Assembly (NCBI GenBank): GCA_019423125.1
Contig: JAHZBZ010000005.1
Coordinates: forward strand, 56,885-120,884
DNA: 64,000 bases
From: Bacillota bacterium
GTDB lineage: Bacteria > Bacillota > Clostridia > Christensenellales > Borkfalkiaceae
Reading direction: 5' to 3'
The notes below the pieces were generated by a model that was given only the letters and a program-made list of their open reading frames with translations, did not search any database and was not told the DNA's origin. Positions 54,084-62,442 of this stretch are shown here, piece by piece. Both the position numbers and the translations under genes were made by a program. Position 1 is the first letter of the stretch. Every line of letters starts with the position of its first letter.

Positions 54084-54841
54084 AGATAAAGCCCTCCGAT
54101 CGCCGCACACAGCAGCATGATGAGTTCGCAGACCTGCAAGAGCCATCCCGCGCCGTCGCCCGAGATGCCGCCCAGTCCGCGCAGGAGCGCGAAGGCACAG
54201 CAGGCAAAGGCAAGCGCGCCGCCCGCGAGCACGACGGCGCCGAGAAGGGGCGAAAGCGCGAGCATCGCCGCCGCCGACGCCGCAAGCCACAGCGCGGACG
54301 CCGTGAGACAGGCGGTGCGGTCGCTCGCCGCCGCAAAGGAAGAGGCGAGCCCCGTCTTTGCGGAGGGAAAGGTCAGCACGCACATCGCCGAGAGCGCGCG
54401 CTCGAGCGGGAACGCCGCGCAGAACACCGCGTACGCCGCGAGGGAGACGCTCGCCGCCGCGGCGAAATAGGCGACGAAATACAGCGCGCAGGAGAGCACC
54501 GCAAAGGACCCGACGTGCGGGTCGGACAGGATAGCGATCTTCTCCTCTTTCGGTCGGCGGGAACCGAAGGCGTCGGAGACGTCGAGGAACCCGTCGAGGT
54601 GGATGCCGCCCGTCAGAAGCGCGGGAAGGACGGTGAGCGCCGCCGCGCGCAGAAGGAGCGGAAAAGAGAGAAAAGACAGCAGGTACGCGAGCGCATAGGC
54701 GAGCGCGCCGATGAGCGCGCCGACGAGCGGGAAAAAGCAGAACACATAGCGAAAATTCCCCTCTTCCCACTTCGCGCAGGGCACGGGAATGCCCGAATAC
54801 ATGGAAAACGCGAGCAGAAACGAAGCAAAGACCCTCTTCAC
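54080..54841 (-). CDS. cobS: Adenosylcobinamide-GDP ribazoletransferase (cobalamin synthase)
   Basis: 253 residues, membrane protein with about six hydrophobic segments. Signatures: FLLAFSMYSGIPVP at the start, the catalytic LLTGGIHLDGFLDVSDAFGSRRP with DxxD-type Asp residues (about 75-95), and ILSDPHVGSFAV. It joins alpha-ribazole (phosphate) to adenosylcobinamide-GDP. Start GTG at 54841 lies in the GTGA overlap with the upstream gene. Confidence 0.92.
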   Translation of the reverse strand: MKRVFASFLLAFSMYSGIPVPCAKWEEGNFRYVFCFFPLVGALIGALAYALAYLLSFLSFPLLLRAAALTVLPALLTGGIHLDGFLDVSDAFGSRRPKEEKIAILSDPHVGSFAVLSCALYFVAYFAAAASVSLAAYAVFCAAFPLERALSAMCVLTFPSAKTGLASSFAAASDRTACLTASALWLAASAAAMLALSPLLGAVVLAGGALAFACCAFALLRGLGGISGDGAGWLLQVCELIMLLCAAIGGLYL

Positions 54842-55347
54842 GGCAACCTCCCTTTGTGCACGACGGGCACTGAACAGACCACCTCGACGACGAGCTCCGC
54901 GCGCGCCGCGAGCGCCCTGTGCAGGGCGGCGAGCGCGTCGGCATATTCCGCGAGCGCGCCCTCGAACTTCTCCCCGCCCGAAAAGATGTCGTCGGAGACG
55001 ACGACGAGCGGCCCCCCTTGCGCGAGCGCGTCCAGCTCGGCGAGGATGTCGCGGACGGGGTCCGCACGCCCCTCCGAAAACATCGCGTTCGCGAGCCTGC
55101 CCGAGAGCGATTCCACGAGCGCGGCGCCCTTTTGCGCCGCGGGGAGGGCGGCGGGGCATTCCGCCGTCTCGAACCCCTTGCCCGCGCGCATCGCGCGGTG
55201 GCGCGCGATGCGCGCCTCCGCCTCGGGGCCGTCGTCGGGCATGGTCGCGAGATACCGTTTTTTCCCATCTTTTGCGAGCGCGCAGACCAGCTCTTCCGCG
55301 AACGCGGACTTGCCCGAGGCGCCCCCGCCGACGACGAGCGCGATCAC
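54838..55347 (-). CDS. cobU: Divergent CobU-type adenosylcobinamide kinase/guanylyltransferase
   Basis: 169 residues, normal CobU length. P-loop GGGASGKS (7-14), YLATMPDDGPEAEARIARHRAMR with the guanylylation His (about 52), VVSDDIFSGGE where CobU usually has VSNEVGxGIVP, and VVHKG at the end. The altered third motif is odd, and the short paralogue at 53739 keeps exactly that motif, which suggests a split of labour. Start is GTG 55347 within GTGA. Confidence 0.78.
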   Translation of the reverse strand: MIALVVGGGASGKSAFAEELVCALAKDGKKRYLATMPDDGPEAEARIARHRAMRAGKGFETAECPAALPAAQKGAALVESLSGRLANAMFSEGRADPVRDILAELDALAQGGPLVVVSDDIFSGGEKFEGALAEYADALAALHRALAARAELVVEVVCSVPVVHKGRLP

Positions 55348-56357
55348 AGCCGCTTGTACGCCGTCACCGACGCCTCCGCAAAGGTGGGCATGCCGTCGTA
55401 GACCGCGCGCGCGAGGTCGAGCAGCGGAAAGAGCGCGACCGCACCCGTGCCCTCGCCCAGCGCCATGCGCGCGCACAGCGGCGGGTGCATCCCCAGCGCC
55501 GCGAGCACGCGCGCCGCCGCGGGTTCGCCCGAGAGATGCGAAGGGAGCAGATACGGGGCGCATTCGGGGGACAGCCGCACCGCGCACAGCGCCGCGACCG
55601 AGGAGATGAAGCCGTCGATCACCGCGGCGATGCCCGCGCGCGCACAGCCCAGAAATGCGCCGCACATGCCCGCGATGTCCGCGCCGCCCACCTTTGCGAG
55701 CACGTCGACGGGGTCGTCCGCATTCGGACGCCGCCCCTCGAGCGCGCGGCGCAGGCACGCACGCTTTCGCTTGAGCCCCGCATCCGACAGCCCCGCGCCC
55801 CTGCCCGCGCTCTCCTCGGGCGAAAGCCCGAGCAGGGCGCAGGCGCACGCCGCCGCCGTGGTGGTGTTGCCGATGCCCATCTCCCCGACCGCGAGCATGG
55901 TGTAACCCTCGCGCGCACTGCGAAGCGCCAGCTCCTTGCCCGTGCGGATGCAGGAGAGGCACTGCTCCCGCGTCATCGCGGGGCGCTCGCAGATGTCGGC
56001 GGTGCCGCGCAGGACGCAGACGTCCTCCACGCCCTCCGCGGGCGCGTTCATGCCGATGTCCGCGGCGAGCACGTCCGCCCCCGCCGCGCGCGCCATCAGC
56101 GAGACGCTCGCCGCGCCGCGCGCGATGTTCGCCGCGACCGTCGCCGTCACCTCGCTGCCCGTCTGCGTGACCTCCTCGGCGACAACGCCGTTGTCCGCGC
56201 AGAACACGAGCACACGCCTGCGCCTGCCGCCCTGCGCCGCGGGCATCCCCTCGATCTGCGCAATCATCTCCTCGAACACGCCCATGCCGCCCAGCGGCTT
56301 TGCGAGCGTGTCCCAGCGCGCGAGCGCCGCGCGCCGCCTCTCTTCGTCGTATTTCAT
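55344..56357 (-). CDS. cobT: Nicotinate-nucleotide-dimethylbenzimidazole phosphoribosyltransferase
   Basis: 337 residues. Signatures: WDTLAKPLGGMGVFEEM at the start, VFCADNGVVAEEVTQT, GEMGIGNTTTAAACA, GGADIAGMCGAF and the catalytic Glu in ALGEGTGAV (about 303). It activates the lower-ligand base to alpha-ribazole phosphate. The ATG at 56357 overlaps the cbiA stop. Confidence 0.94.
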   Translation of the reverse strand: MKYDEERRRAALARWDTLAKPLGGMGVFEEMIAQIEGMPAAQGGRRRRVLVFCADNGVVAEEVTQTGSEVTATVAANIARGAASVSLMARAAGADVLAADIGMNAPAEGVEDVCVLRGTADICERPAMTREQCLSCIRTGKELALRSAREGYTMLAVGEMGIGNTTTAAACACALLGLSPEESAGRGAGLSDAGLKRKRACLRRALEGRRPNADDPVDVLAKVGGADIAGMCGAFLGCARAGIAAVIDGFISSVAALCAVRLSPECAPYLLPSHLSGEPAAARVLAALGMHPPLCARMALGEGTGAVALFPLLDLARAVYDGMPTFAEASVTAYKRL

Positions 56358-57652
56358 CTCTCCTCCTTCGCGCGGAGCGCGCTCTGACAGAGGCGCACCG
56401 CGCAGTCGGTGTTGCTGTAAAAATACAGGTGCGGGAAGCCCGCCGCGATGCTCCCCTCCGCGCGAAAACAGGCGCGTTCCCCCGCCCTGCCGCGGGCGAG
56501 GAGCGCGTCCCCCGCGTCCTCCGCCTCGCAGTAATGGAACTCGTGCCCGCGCAGGACGTCCCCGCGCTTTGCGAAGATGCAGTCCCTTCTCGCCGTGAAC
56601 TCGGCGTAGCCGAAGCGCACGGAGGAGGAAGTCATGTGCGCGCTCCCCGAGAGCAGGCCCGCCATCGGCACGCCGTCCAGCGCTTCCAGAAGATACAAAA
56701 AGCCGCCGCACTCGGCGTAGACGGGCACCCCGCGCGCCGCCTGCGCGCGCAGTTGCGCGCGCAGGCGGACGTTCGCGGAGAGCCGCCCCTTGTACAGCTC
56801 GGGATAGCCGCCGCTCAGCCAGACCATGTCGGCGGGCGGGAGCTCGTCGCGCAGCGGCGAAAACCACAAAAAGCGCGCGCCCAGCCGCTCGAACAGCGAC
56901 ACGTTCTCGGGATACCAGAAACAGAACGCCTCGTCCCGCGCGGCGGCGACGGTGAAGGAGCCGAGGCGGGGCAGCGGCGGGAGCTGCGCATCCAGCGGCG
57001 GCGCGGACTCCGCGAGCGAGAGCAGTCCGTCGAGGTCGACCGTCTCTTCCGCCGCGCGCGCGAAGCGCTCCAGCGTCTGCGCAAGATCGGGAAGTTCGCC
57101 CGCCGTCACCAGCCCGAGGTGGCGGGAAGGCAGTGCGGGAAGGCGGGGAAGATACCCGTACAGCCGCGCCCTGCCCTTCCACGCCGCGGCGAGCATGGCA
57201 TACGTCTGCGCGCTCGCGTTGTTCAGCAGAAACCCGTCCGCGCCCGCGCGCTCGAACCCCTCGAGCACGGGGAGCACCGACCGCGCCGCGCCGCGGCAGT
57301 CCACGACGAGCACCGCGGGCGCCGAGAGCCTGCGCGCGACGTCCTTCGCGCTGTGCGCCTCGCTCCCGCCCGCGCCGTCCAGAAAGCCCATCGCGCCTTC
57401 CAAAAGATTGATCCCCTTCGCGCGCGCGGCAAACAGCGGCGCGAGCAGTTCCCCCGCGAAATAGCTGTCCGCGTTCCCGCCCGATGCGCCGCACACCACC
57501 GCATGAAAGAGCGGGTCTATGTAATCGGGCCCGCACTTGAAGGGCGTGACGGTCAGCCCGCGCGCGCGGAGCGCGCCCGCGACCGCGCAGAACGCCGTCG
57601 TCTTGCCGCAGCCGCTGTGCGTGCCTGCGATCATCAGTCTCGGAGCGTGCAT
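56354..57652 (-). CDS. cbiA: Cobyrinic acid a,c-diamide synthase
   Basis: 432 residues. N-terminal dethiobiotin-synthetase-like ATP site MIAGTHSGCGKTTAFCAV, FKCGPDYIDPLFH, EGAMGFLDGAGG; C-terminal glutamine amidotransferase with the nucleophile Cys in VYAECGGFLYLLE and the His in LRGHEFHY. It amidates the a and c side chains of cobyrinate, so the cell handles corrinoids less complete than cobinamide. Overlaps btuD by 19 bases. Confidence 0.93.
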   Translation of the reverse strand: MHAPRLMIAGTHSGCGKTTAFCAVAGALRARGLTVTPFKCGPDYIDPLFHAVVCGASGGNADSYFAGELLAPLFAARAKGINLLEGAMGFLDGAGGSEAHSAKDVARRLSAPAVLVVDCRGAARSVLPVLEGFERAGADGFLLNNASAQTYAMLAAAWKGRARLYGYLPRLPALPSRHLGLVTAGELPDLAQTLERFARAAEETVDLDGLLSLAESAPPLDAQLPPLPRLGSFTVAAARDEAFCFWYPENVSLFERLGARFLWFSPLRDELPPADMVWLSGGYPELYKGRLSANVRLRAQLRAQAARGVPVYAECGGFLYLLEALDGVPMAGLLSGSAHMTSSSVRFGYAEFTARRDCIFAKRGDVLRGHEFHYCEAEDAGDALLARGRAGERACFRAEGSIAAGFPHLYFYSNTDCAVRLCQSALRAKEER

Positions 57653-58740
57653 AAAAAATCCTCCGTCTTTCGGAATACGGGCACTCCCGCGCCCTCCAGC
57701 TTTTCGCTCTCCGCGTTGCTCTGCCCGTAGGGCGCGCAGACGAGCAGCGCGCCCGCCGCGCGCACGCAGGGCATCGCCGCGCGCACATCCTCCTCCCCCA
57801 CGCAGGCGAAGGGCGGAAGGCGGAACAAGTGCGCCGCGAGCGCGGACGCCGCGGGAAAGTCTGCGTCGCTCTCGGGCAGAATGCCCGCGGCGAACGGGAT
57901 TCCCCTGCGCCGCAGGGCGCGGAATGCAGGCGTGCCCGTCCCGCCGCCCGCGAGCACGAAGACGCGCGGCGCGCCCGAAAGGCGGGGAAGCTCGCAGGAA
58001 CAGGAGAGCGGGTCGAACCCCTCCGCGCCGTACAGCCCGCGGACAAGCGCCGCGTCCACCCGCTCGGGCTTGGTCAGAAAGGCGCGCCCCCCGCCCACGC
58101 AGAGGACGTCGTCCGCGACCTTGACCGCGAGGTCGAGCTCGTGCAGGGAGAGAAGGACGCTCATCCCCTTCGCGCGCGCGAGATCGCGCACGGCGGCGAG
58201 GATCTCCGCCTTGCCCGCGAGGTCGAGACAGGAAGTCGGCTCGTCCAGCACGAGCACGCGCGGCGTCTGACAGAGCGCGCGCGCGAGCAGGACGCGCTGA
58301 CGCTGACCGTCGGAGATGCGCGAAAAGTCTCGCTCCGCGAGCGCCGACGCGCCCGCGGAGGCGAGCGCCTCCCGCGCCGCCGCGAGGTCTGCCTGCGAGA
58401 GCGCGCCGAAAAAGCCCGTGTGCGGGTAGCGGCCCGCCGCCGCGACTTCGAGGCAGGTCATGCGTTCGGGGCGGACGCGCTCGGCGCGCAGGACGGACAG
58501 CAGTTTTGCAAATTCGCGCGCAGAACGGGCGCGGGCGTCCTCCCCGCAGACGCGGACGACGCCGCCCAGCGGCGCAAGAAGACGCGCGACGGTATTGAGA
58601 AGGGTGCTCTTGCCCGCGCCGTTCGGGCCGATGACGGCGAGCACCTCCCCCGCCGCGAGCGAGAAGGAGATGTCCTCGGCGACCGCGTTTTTGTCGTAGC
58701 CGACGCGCAGTCCGCGTACCTCGAGATTTTTTTCGTTCAT
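57634..58740 (-). CDS. btuD: Corrinoid ABC importer ATPase with extra C-terminal domain
   Basis: 368 residues. The first ~250 are a FecE/BtuD-type ATPase: Walker A GPNGAGKST (about 37-45), SRISDGQRQRVLLARAL (signature with a Ser-Asp instead of SGG), Walker B VLVLDEPTSCLD and the switch His in LLSLHELDLA. Residues about 260-368 form an added alpha/beta domain (VFVLAGGGTGTPAFRALRRRG ... ILPESDADFPAASALAAHLF) that also occurs on some clostridial importers; its role is unknown. It powers uptake through BtuC. Confidence 0.88.
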   Translation of the reverse strand: MNEKNLEVRGLRVGYDKNAVAEDISFSLAAGEVLAVIGPNGAGKSTLLNTVARLLAPLGGVVRVCGEDARARSAREFAKLLSVLRAERVRPERMTCLEVAAAGRYPHTGFFGALSQADLAAAREALASAGASALAERDFSRISDGQRQRVLLARALCQTPRVLVLDEPTSCLDLAGKAEILAAVRDLARAKGMSVLLSLHELDLAVKVADDVLCVGGGRAFLTKPERVDAALVRGLYGAEGFDPLSCSCELPRLSGAPRVFVLAGGGTGTPAFRALRRRGIPFAAGILPESDADFPAASALAAHLFRLPPFACVGEEDVRAAMPCVRAAGALLVCAPYGQSNAESEKLEGAGVPVFRKTEDFLCTLRD

Positions 58741-59735
58741 GTTCTCTTCCTCCCGAGCAGAAGCGCGATGACGAAGGGCGCGCCGAAGATCGCCGTCACC
58801 GTGCCGACGGACAGCTCTGCGGGCGAGACGACGGTGCGCGCGATCAGGTCGCAGAGAAGGCAGAAATCCGCGCCCGCGAGAAAGGATGCGGGCAGGACGA
58901 GGGCGGGGCGGGAAGTGGAAAGACAGCTCTTGCAGACGTGCGGCACCGCAATGCCGACGAACCCGACCGGCCCCGCAAAGGCGACCACGACCGCCGAAAG
59001 AAGGCCGGAGAGCAACAGCAGGGCGATTCGGCACAGCCGGACGTTGGCGCCCATGCTCGCGGCGTATTCCTCGCCGAGGCGGAAAGCGCCGATCGGCTTT
59101 GCGAGCAGGAGCCCCGCCGCCAGGCAGGGAAAGACGAAACAGGCGATGACGAGCACGTCTCCCCAGTCGGAACCCGCAAAGGAGCCCAGCGACCAGTTGG
59201 TGAGGTTGACGATCGCCTCTTCCTTCGCGAAGGTGATGCAAAGGTCGGTCACCGCCGAACAGACATACCCGATCATCACGCCGATGACGAGCAGAGTCGC
59301 CGCGCCGCGCACGCGCGAGGCGAACAACACGATGAGCGCCGTGACCGCGAGCGCGCCCGCAAAGGCGGCGAGCACCGAGAGCGCACCGCCCAGCGCGACG
59401 CCGCCCGCCGCCGCCCAGACCATCGCGATCGCGAGCGCGCATTTCGCGCCCGAAGAGACGCCGAGCACGAACGGGCTCGCGATCGGGTTGCGGAAATAGG
59501 TCTGCAACAGATACCCCGACACGCCGAGCGCGCCGCCGAGCATCGCCGCCGTCAGCAGACGGGGAAGGCGGATGACCCACACGATGTCGTGCGCCGCGCC
59601 CGTGCCGCCGCCCAGCAGCGCGGAGAACACCTCGGACACCGAAAGCCCCGCGCTTCCCACCCACACGTTGAGCAGAAACGCCGCGAAAAACAGCGCGCCC
59701 GCCGACGCGAAGAAGAGAAGGGCGCGCCGCTTCAT
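58737..59735 (-). CDS. btuC: Corrinoid ABC importer permease (FecCD/BtuC family)
   Basis: 332 residues, about ten hydrophobic segments. Family signatures: RLPRLLTAAMLGGALGVSGYLLQ, NPIASPFVLGVSSGA, AGPVGFVGIAVPH (the ATPase-coupling loop region) and ELSVGTVTAIFGAPFVIALL. Encoded between btuF and btuD with four-base overlaps; the upstream riboswitch supports corrinoid rather than iron-siderophore transport. Confidence 0.9.
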   Translation of the reverse strand: MKRRALLFFASAGALFFAAFLLNVWVGSAGLSVSEVFSALLGGGTGAAHDIVWVIRLPRLLTAAMLGGALGVSGYLLQTYFRNPIASPFVLGVSSGAKCALAIAMVWAAAGGVALGGALSVLAAFAGALAVTALIVLFASRVRGAATLLVIGVMIGYVCSAVTDLCITFAKEEAIVNLTNWSLGSFAGSDWGDVLVIACFVFPCLAAGLLLAKPIGAFRLGEEYAASMGANVRLCRIALLLLSGLLSAVVVAFAGPVGFVGIAVPHVCKSCLSTSRPALVLPASFLAGADFCLLCDLIARTVVSPAELSVGTVTAIFGAPFVIALLLGRKRT

Positions 59736-60919
59736 GCGAGGCGGCTCACATAGGTGAGCCCCTCCGTCTGCCCGCCGAGCATCGCCGCGACGTCTGCGAC
59801 CATCTCCCCCATCGCCGCCATGCTCTGGTAGAAGTTGTCGCTCGTGCGCCACACGTTCCCCGACTTGTACGCGGGCACGTTTTTGATCCACGCGCCGACG
59901 CGGCCCTGGGAGATGAGCGCGTCCACACTCTCTTCCGAACCCGCCGCGGCGCCGCTCGTCCAGTTGTAGAGCAGAAAGTCCGCCTCCTCGCAAAGAAGGC
60001 GGAAGGCCTCTTCGTTCATCTTTGTGTTGCCCGTCTTGCCCTCGCCCACCGTTTCGGGCTGTACGCCGCCCGCGAGCGAGACGAGCTTGGTGACGTAGTC
60101 CTCGGCATTGCGGACGTTGTAGACGCCCTCCGTCGTCGAATAGAAGACGAGCACTTTGGGCTTTTGCTCCGTTTCGGGCAAAGAGGCGAGCGTCCGCTCG
60201 AGCACTTCTTTCTGTCCCGCAAACAGCGCGTCCGCCGCCGCGCGCCTGCCCGTGAGCTCGCCGAACACCTTGCACCACTCGGTGCGGCCGAGCGGGTGCG
60301 TCTCCGCCGAGGACTGGTCGCGAAGCACGTACAGTCCGAGGGAGTTGAGCATGGACTCCACTTCGGGCTTATAGTCGATCATCGTCGAATACACGGCGAG
60401 CGTCATGCCGCTTTTGGCGCGCTCGGCGGCGATGAGTTCGTAATTGGGCGAATCGTAGCGGTTTGCCTCGACGAGCGTGCCTGCCGCGATCGCCTCTTTG
60501 ACCTCGTCTATGTACCACGTCGTGTCCGCCGTCGTCAGCGGGACGCAGTCGAGGGCGTCCATCGCCGCGAACAGCGACATCGCGGACGCGGAGGAGACAA
60601 AAAGGGCGCTCCGCTCCCGCACGGTCAGCGCGACCATGCCCTGCGGCATGCCGCTCACCCCCTCCACCCCTTCGGGAAGGAGAAGCCAGTCGGAGTTTTT
60701 TTCCCCTTCCGCGTCGAAGATCTCGATGCGCGAATAGGCGCGGGAGCTTTCGTCCTCGTAATGCGAGATACGAAAGCGCACGGCGTAGGCGTTCTCCTCG
60801 ACCTGCGTGCAGGCGAGCGCGGAAAAGTCGACGTCCGCCGCGGGGTCGGAAGGCGCACAGCCCGAAAGGAGCGCAAACAGCGCCGCGAATGCAATGAGAA
60901 GGGAAAGTAATTTTTTCAT
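59732..60919 (-). CDS. btuF: Corrinoid-binding lipoprotein of the ABC importer
   Basis: 395 residues; lipobox LLSGC (Cys21), then a class III periplasmic-binding fold: LTVRERSALFVSSASAMSLFAAMDA, VYSTMIDYKPEVESML, GVQPETVGEGKTGNTKMNEEAF and the closing WRTSDNFYQSMAAMGEMVADVAAML. It captures cobalamin or cobinamide outside the membrane. AAGGAG lies 11 bases before the ATG. First gene after the cobalamin riboswitch. Confidence 0.88.
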   Translation of the reverse strand: MKKLLSLLIAFAALFALLSGCAPSDPAADVDFSALACTQVEENAYAVRFRISHYEDESSRAYSRIEIFDAEGEKNSDWLLLPEGVEGVSGMPQGMVALTVRERSALFVSSASAMSLFAAMDALDCVPLTTADTTWYIDEVKEAIAAGTLVEANRYDSPNYELIAAERAKSGMTLAVYSTMIDYKPEVESMLNSLGLYVLRDQSSAETHPLGRTEWCKVFGELTGRRAAADALFAGQKEVLERTLASLPETEQKPKVLVFYSTTEGVYNVRNAEDYVTKLVSLAGGVQPETVGEGKTGNTKMNEEAFRLLCEEADFLLYNWTSGAAAGSEESVDALISQGRVGAWIKNVPAYKSGNVWRTSDNFYQSMAAMGEMVADVAAMLGGQTEGLTYVSRLA

Positions 60920-60946
60920 GGGTGCAATTTCTCCTTTTTCGGGCGC

Positions 60947-60976
60947 AAAAAAAGCGCCCCTCGGGAAAAAGGGCGC
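60947..60976 (-). terminator. Expression-platform terminator of the cobalamin riboswitch
   Basis: On the minus strand GGGCGC-type stem (60971-60976 with 60954-60959, loop about 11) is followed by T7 (60947-60953), between the B12 box and btuF. It fits a transcription-terminating riboswitch. Confidence 0.8.
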
Positions 60977-61019
60977 GCCGATCCGTTCCGCCGCTTTAAA
61001 AAAGCGTCGGTCCTGCCGC

Positions 61020-61245
61020 ACTCTCCCCTGCCCGAGAATGTTTTCGCAGGCGCACCGAGCAGGTCTCCTGGCTTGCGTTCCCGAACGGGATGCACGGGAT
61101 GCGGCCGCCTTCTCGTCGCCGATGGCGCTCGCCGCGTTTAAACGCTCACAGTAATGGCTGTTGCACCGGATCTGCACCGGTTTCCCTTTTCACCCGCCCT
61201 TCGGCGGACACTCGCTGCGCTTTGTTCAGATAAAAAGAGTTTACC
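61020..61245 (-). promoter_or_regulatory. Cobalamin (adenosylcobalamin) riboswitch
   Basis: The minus strand has the B12 box AGCCAGGAGACCTGCT (61058-61073), the upstream core GGGAAACCGGTGCAGATCCGG (about 61166-61186) and ACAGCCATTACTGTGA (about 61149-61164), in the order and spacing of the RF00174-type aptamer. It controls the 13-gene corrinoid operon: bound cobalamin should favour the terminator at 60947. This accounts for the gene-free stretch 60920-61356. Confidence 0.95.
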
Positions 61246-61356
61246 GCATTTCGGGTGAGTTGTCAACACATTTTCCGCGCAATGGAAGATCGCGGAAAAT
61301 TTCACGCATAAACGGGCGAAAGTGCGGCAAAATAAGGAAAAAGGAGGAACATCTGT

Positions 61357-61980
61357 ATGAAAAAGAAAATTTTGAGCGTCTCATTGGCGCTCCTGCTGTG
61401 CGCCGCACCCTTTGTCGGCGGCGCGATCCCCGCGTTCACCGCTTCGGCGGCCGTCGCCGAGAGCATGAGCGTGACGGGAAACGCGACCGTGGAAGCGGAA
61501 CCCGACAGCGTGATCTTTTCGGGAAGGCTCTTTGCCGTCAGCGAGGAGGATGCGGACGCACTTCTCAAGGAGAAGCTGGAAAAGGTGACGGAGGCGTTCT
61601 CCGCTTACGGAGAAGTGCGCGAAGCGCCCTTCCATGCACACTGCCCCATGCCGCACGACGCGCGTCCGCGCAAAAAAGAGGGACACACGAAAGCGGGGTG
61701 CGCGCTGCTCTTTTCCAGCGACAAACCCGAACAGTTCAAGGAGATGTGCGAGGCGCTGAAAGAGGCGGGCGTGCGCGGGATCGAATGCGTGCAGTTCCTG
61801 CTGAAAAACGACGGGCAAGCGCGCCGCGAAGCGCTGAAAGCGGCGTTCGAGGACGCAAAACAAAATGCCGCGGCGTTGGGAGCCGAAGGCGAAGCGACCA
61901 AAGCGGAAGAGCTCTGGTGCTCCGTCTATGCACAGGGAGACAAGATCGTCGTCAACGCATCCGTGCGGGTGACCTATTAA
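61357..61980 (+). CDS. Secreted SIMPL-domain (DUF541) protein
   Basis: 207 residues with a Sec signal peptide (cleavage near TASAAVAES, about 34). The mature part has the SIMPL pattern: MSVTGNATVEAEPDSVIFSGRLFAVSEEDADALL, a helix with EALKEAGVRGIECVQFLL, then EALKAAFEDAKQNAAALG and KIVVNASVRVTY. These proteins are exported and of unknown biochemical role. ATG follows AAAGGAGG by eight bases. Not linked to cobalamin genes by strand; the region upstream shows no clear sigma-A promoter. Confidence 0.82.
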   Translation: MKKKILSVSLALLLCAAPFVGGAIPAFTASAAVAESMSVTGNATVEAEPDSVIFSGRLFAVSEEDADALLKEKLEKVTEAFSAYGEVREAPFHAHCPMPHDARPRKKEGHTKAGCALLFSSDKPEQFKEMCEALKEAGVRGIECVQFLLKNDGQARREALKAAFEDAKQNAAALGAEGEATKAEELWCSVYAQGDKIVVNASVRVTY

Positions 61981-62190
61981 AAGATGGTTCACACTTTTTG
62001 TTTTGAGCTGAAGCTTCGCGCGTTTCTCGCAAAAGAGATACTGCGAAACGCTTGAGTTTGAAGGGACAACCGCCGCACGCCTGCGGCTGACGGCGTTTTT
62101 CCCCTCTGCGAAAATGTTTAAGGGCTCTCTTATTATCAAAATTTTCGCATTCACCTCTTTCGGTGCGCCGCTTTTGCGGCGTAAAGGGAA
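61981..62190 (+). repeat. Structured repeat unit A (most diverged)
   Basis: It starts GGTTCACAC and AGCTGA, like units B and C, and keeps the linker order. Stem P3 is TGCGAAAAT/ATTTTCGCA (62107-62115 with 62141-62149) around TTTAAGGGCTCTC; stem P4 is CGCCGC-TTTT-GCGGCG (62166-62181). P1 does not pair in the way seen in B and C. It carries GCTTCGCGCG and TCTCGCAAAA (about 62013-62033), which reappear in the tail of unit B. Confidence 0.75.
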
Positions 62191-62442
62191 AAGTTCACGA
62201 AAATCTCGGCGAGCTGACGCCTGCGATTTTCCGTGATTTTTAGGACAACCCCTGCGTTTGCCGCCTGTTGGCGGCTCTGCGCAAGGGGTTTTCCTCGCCG
62301 CGGCATTTTTAAGGGCACACCGTTATCAAAATGCCGCGGCTTCACCTTTCCTGCTTGCGCTTTCGCGTAAGGGGAAAAAGCAAAAAGTGTGATTTTTGCT
62401 TTTTCGAGTGAGATAAAAACGCTTCGCGCGGATCTCGCAAAA
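62189..62442 (+). repeat. Structured repeat unit B
   Basis: Five hairpins in order: P1 62199-62231 (GAAAATC/GATTTTC with inner GGCG/CGCC around AGCTGA), P2 62247-62290 (AACCCC/GGGGTT with inner GCCGCC/GGCGGC), P3 62297-62340 (13-bp stem around TAAGGGCACACC), P4 62354-62371 (CTTGCGC/GCGTAAG, loop TTTC), P5 62375-62404 (12-bp stem, loop GTGTGA). Between them lie the conserved linkers CGTGATTTTTAGGA and TTCACCTTTC. An inverted copy lies at 63781-64000. Confidence 0.85.
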
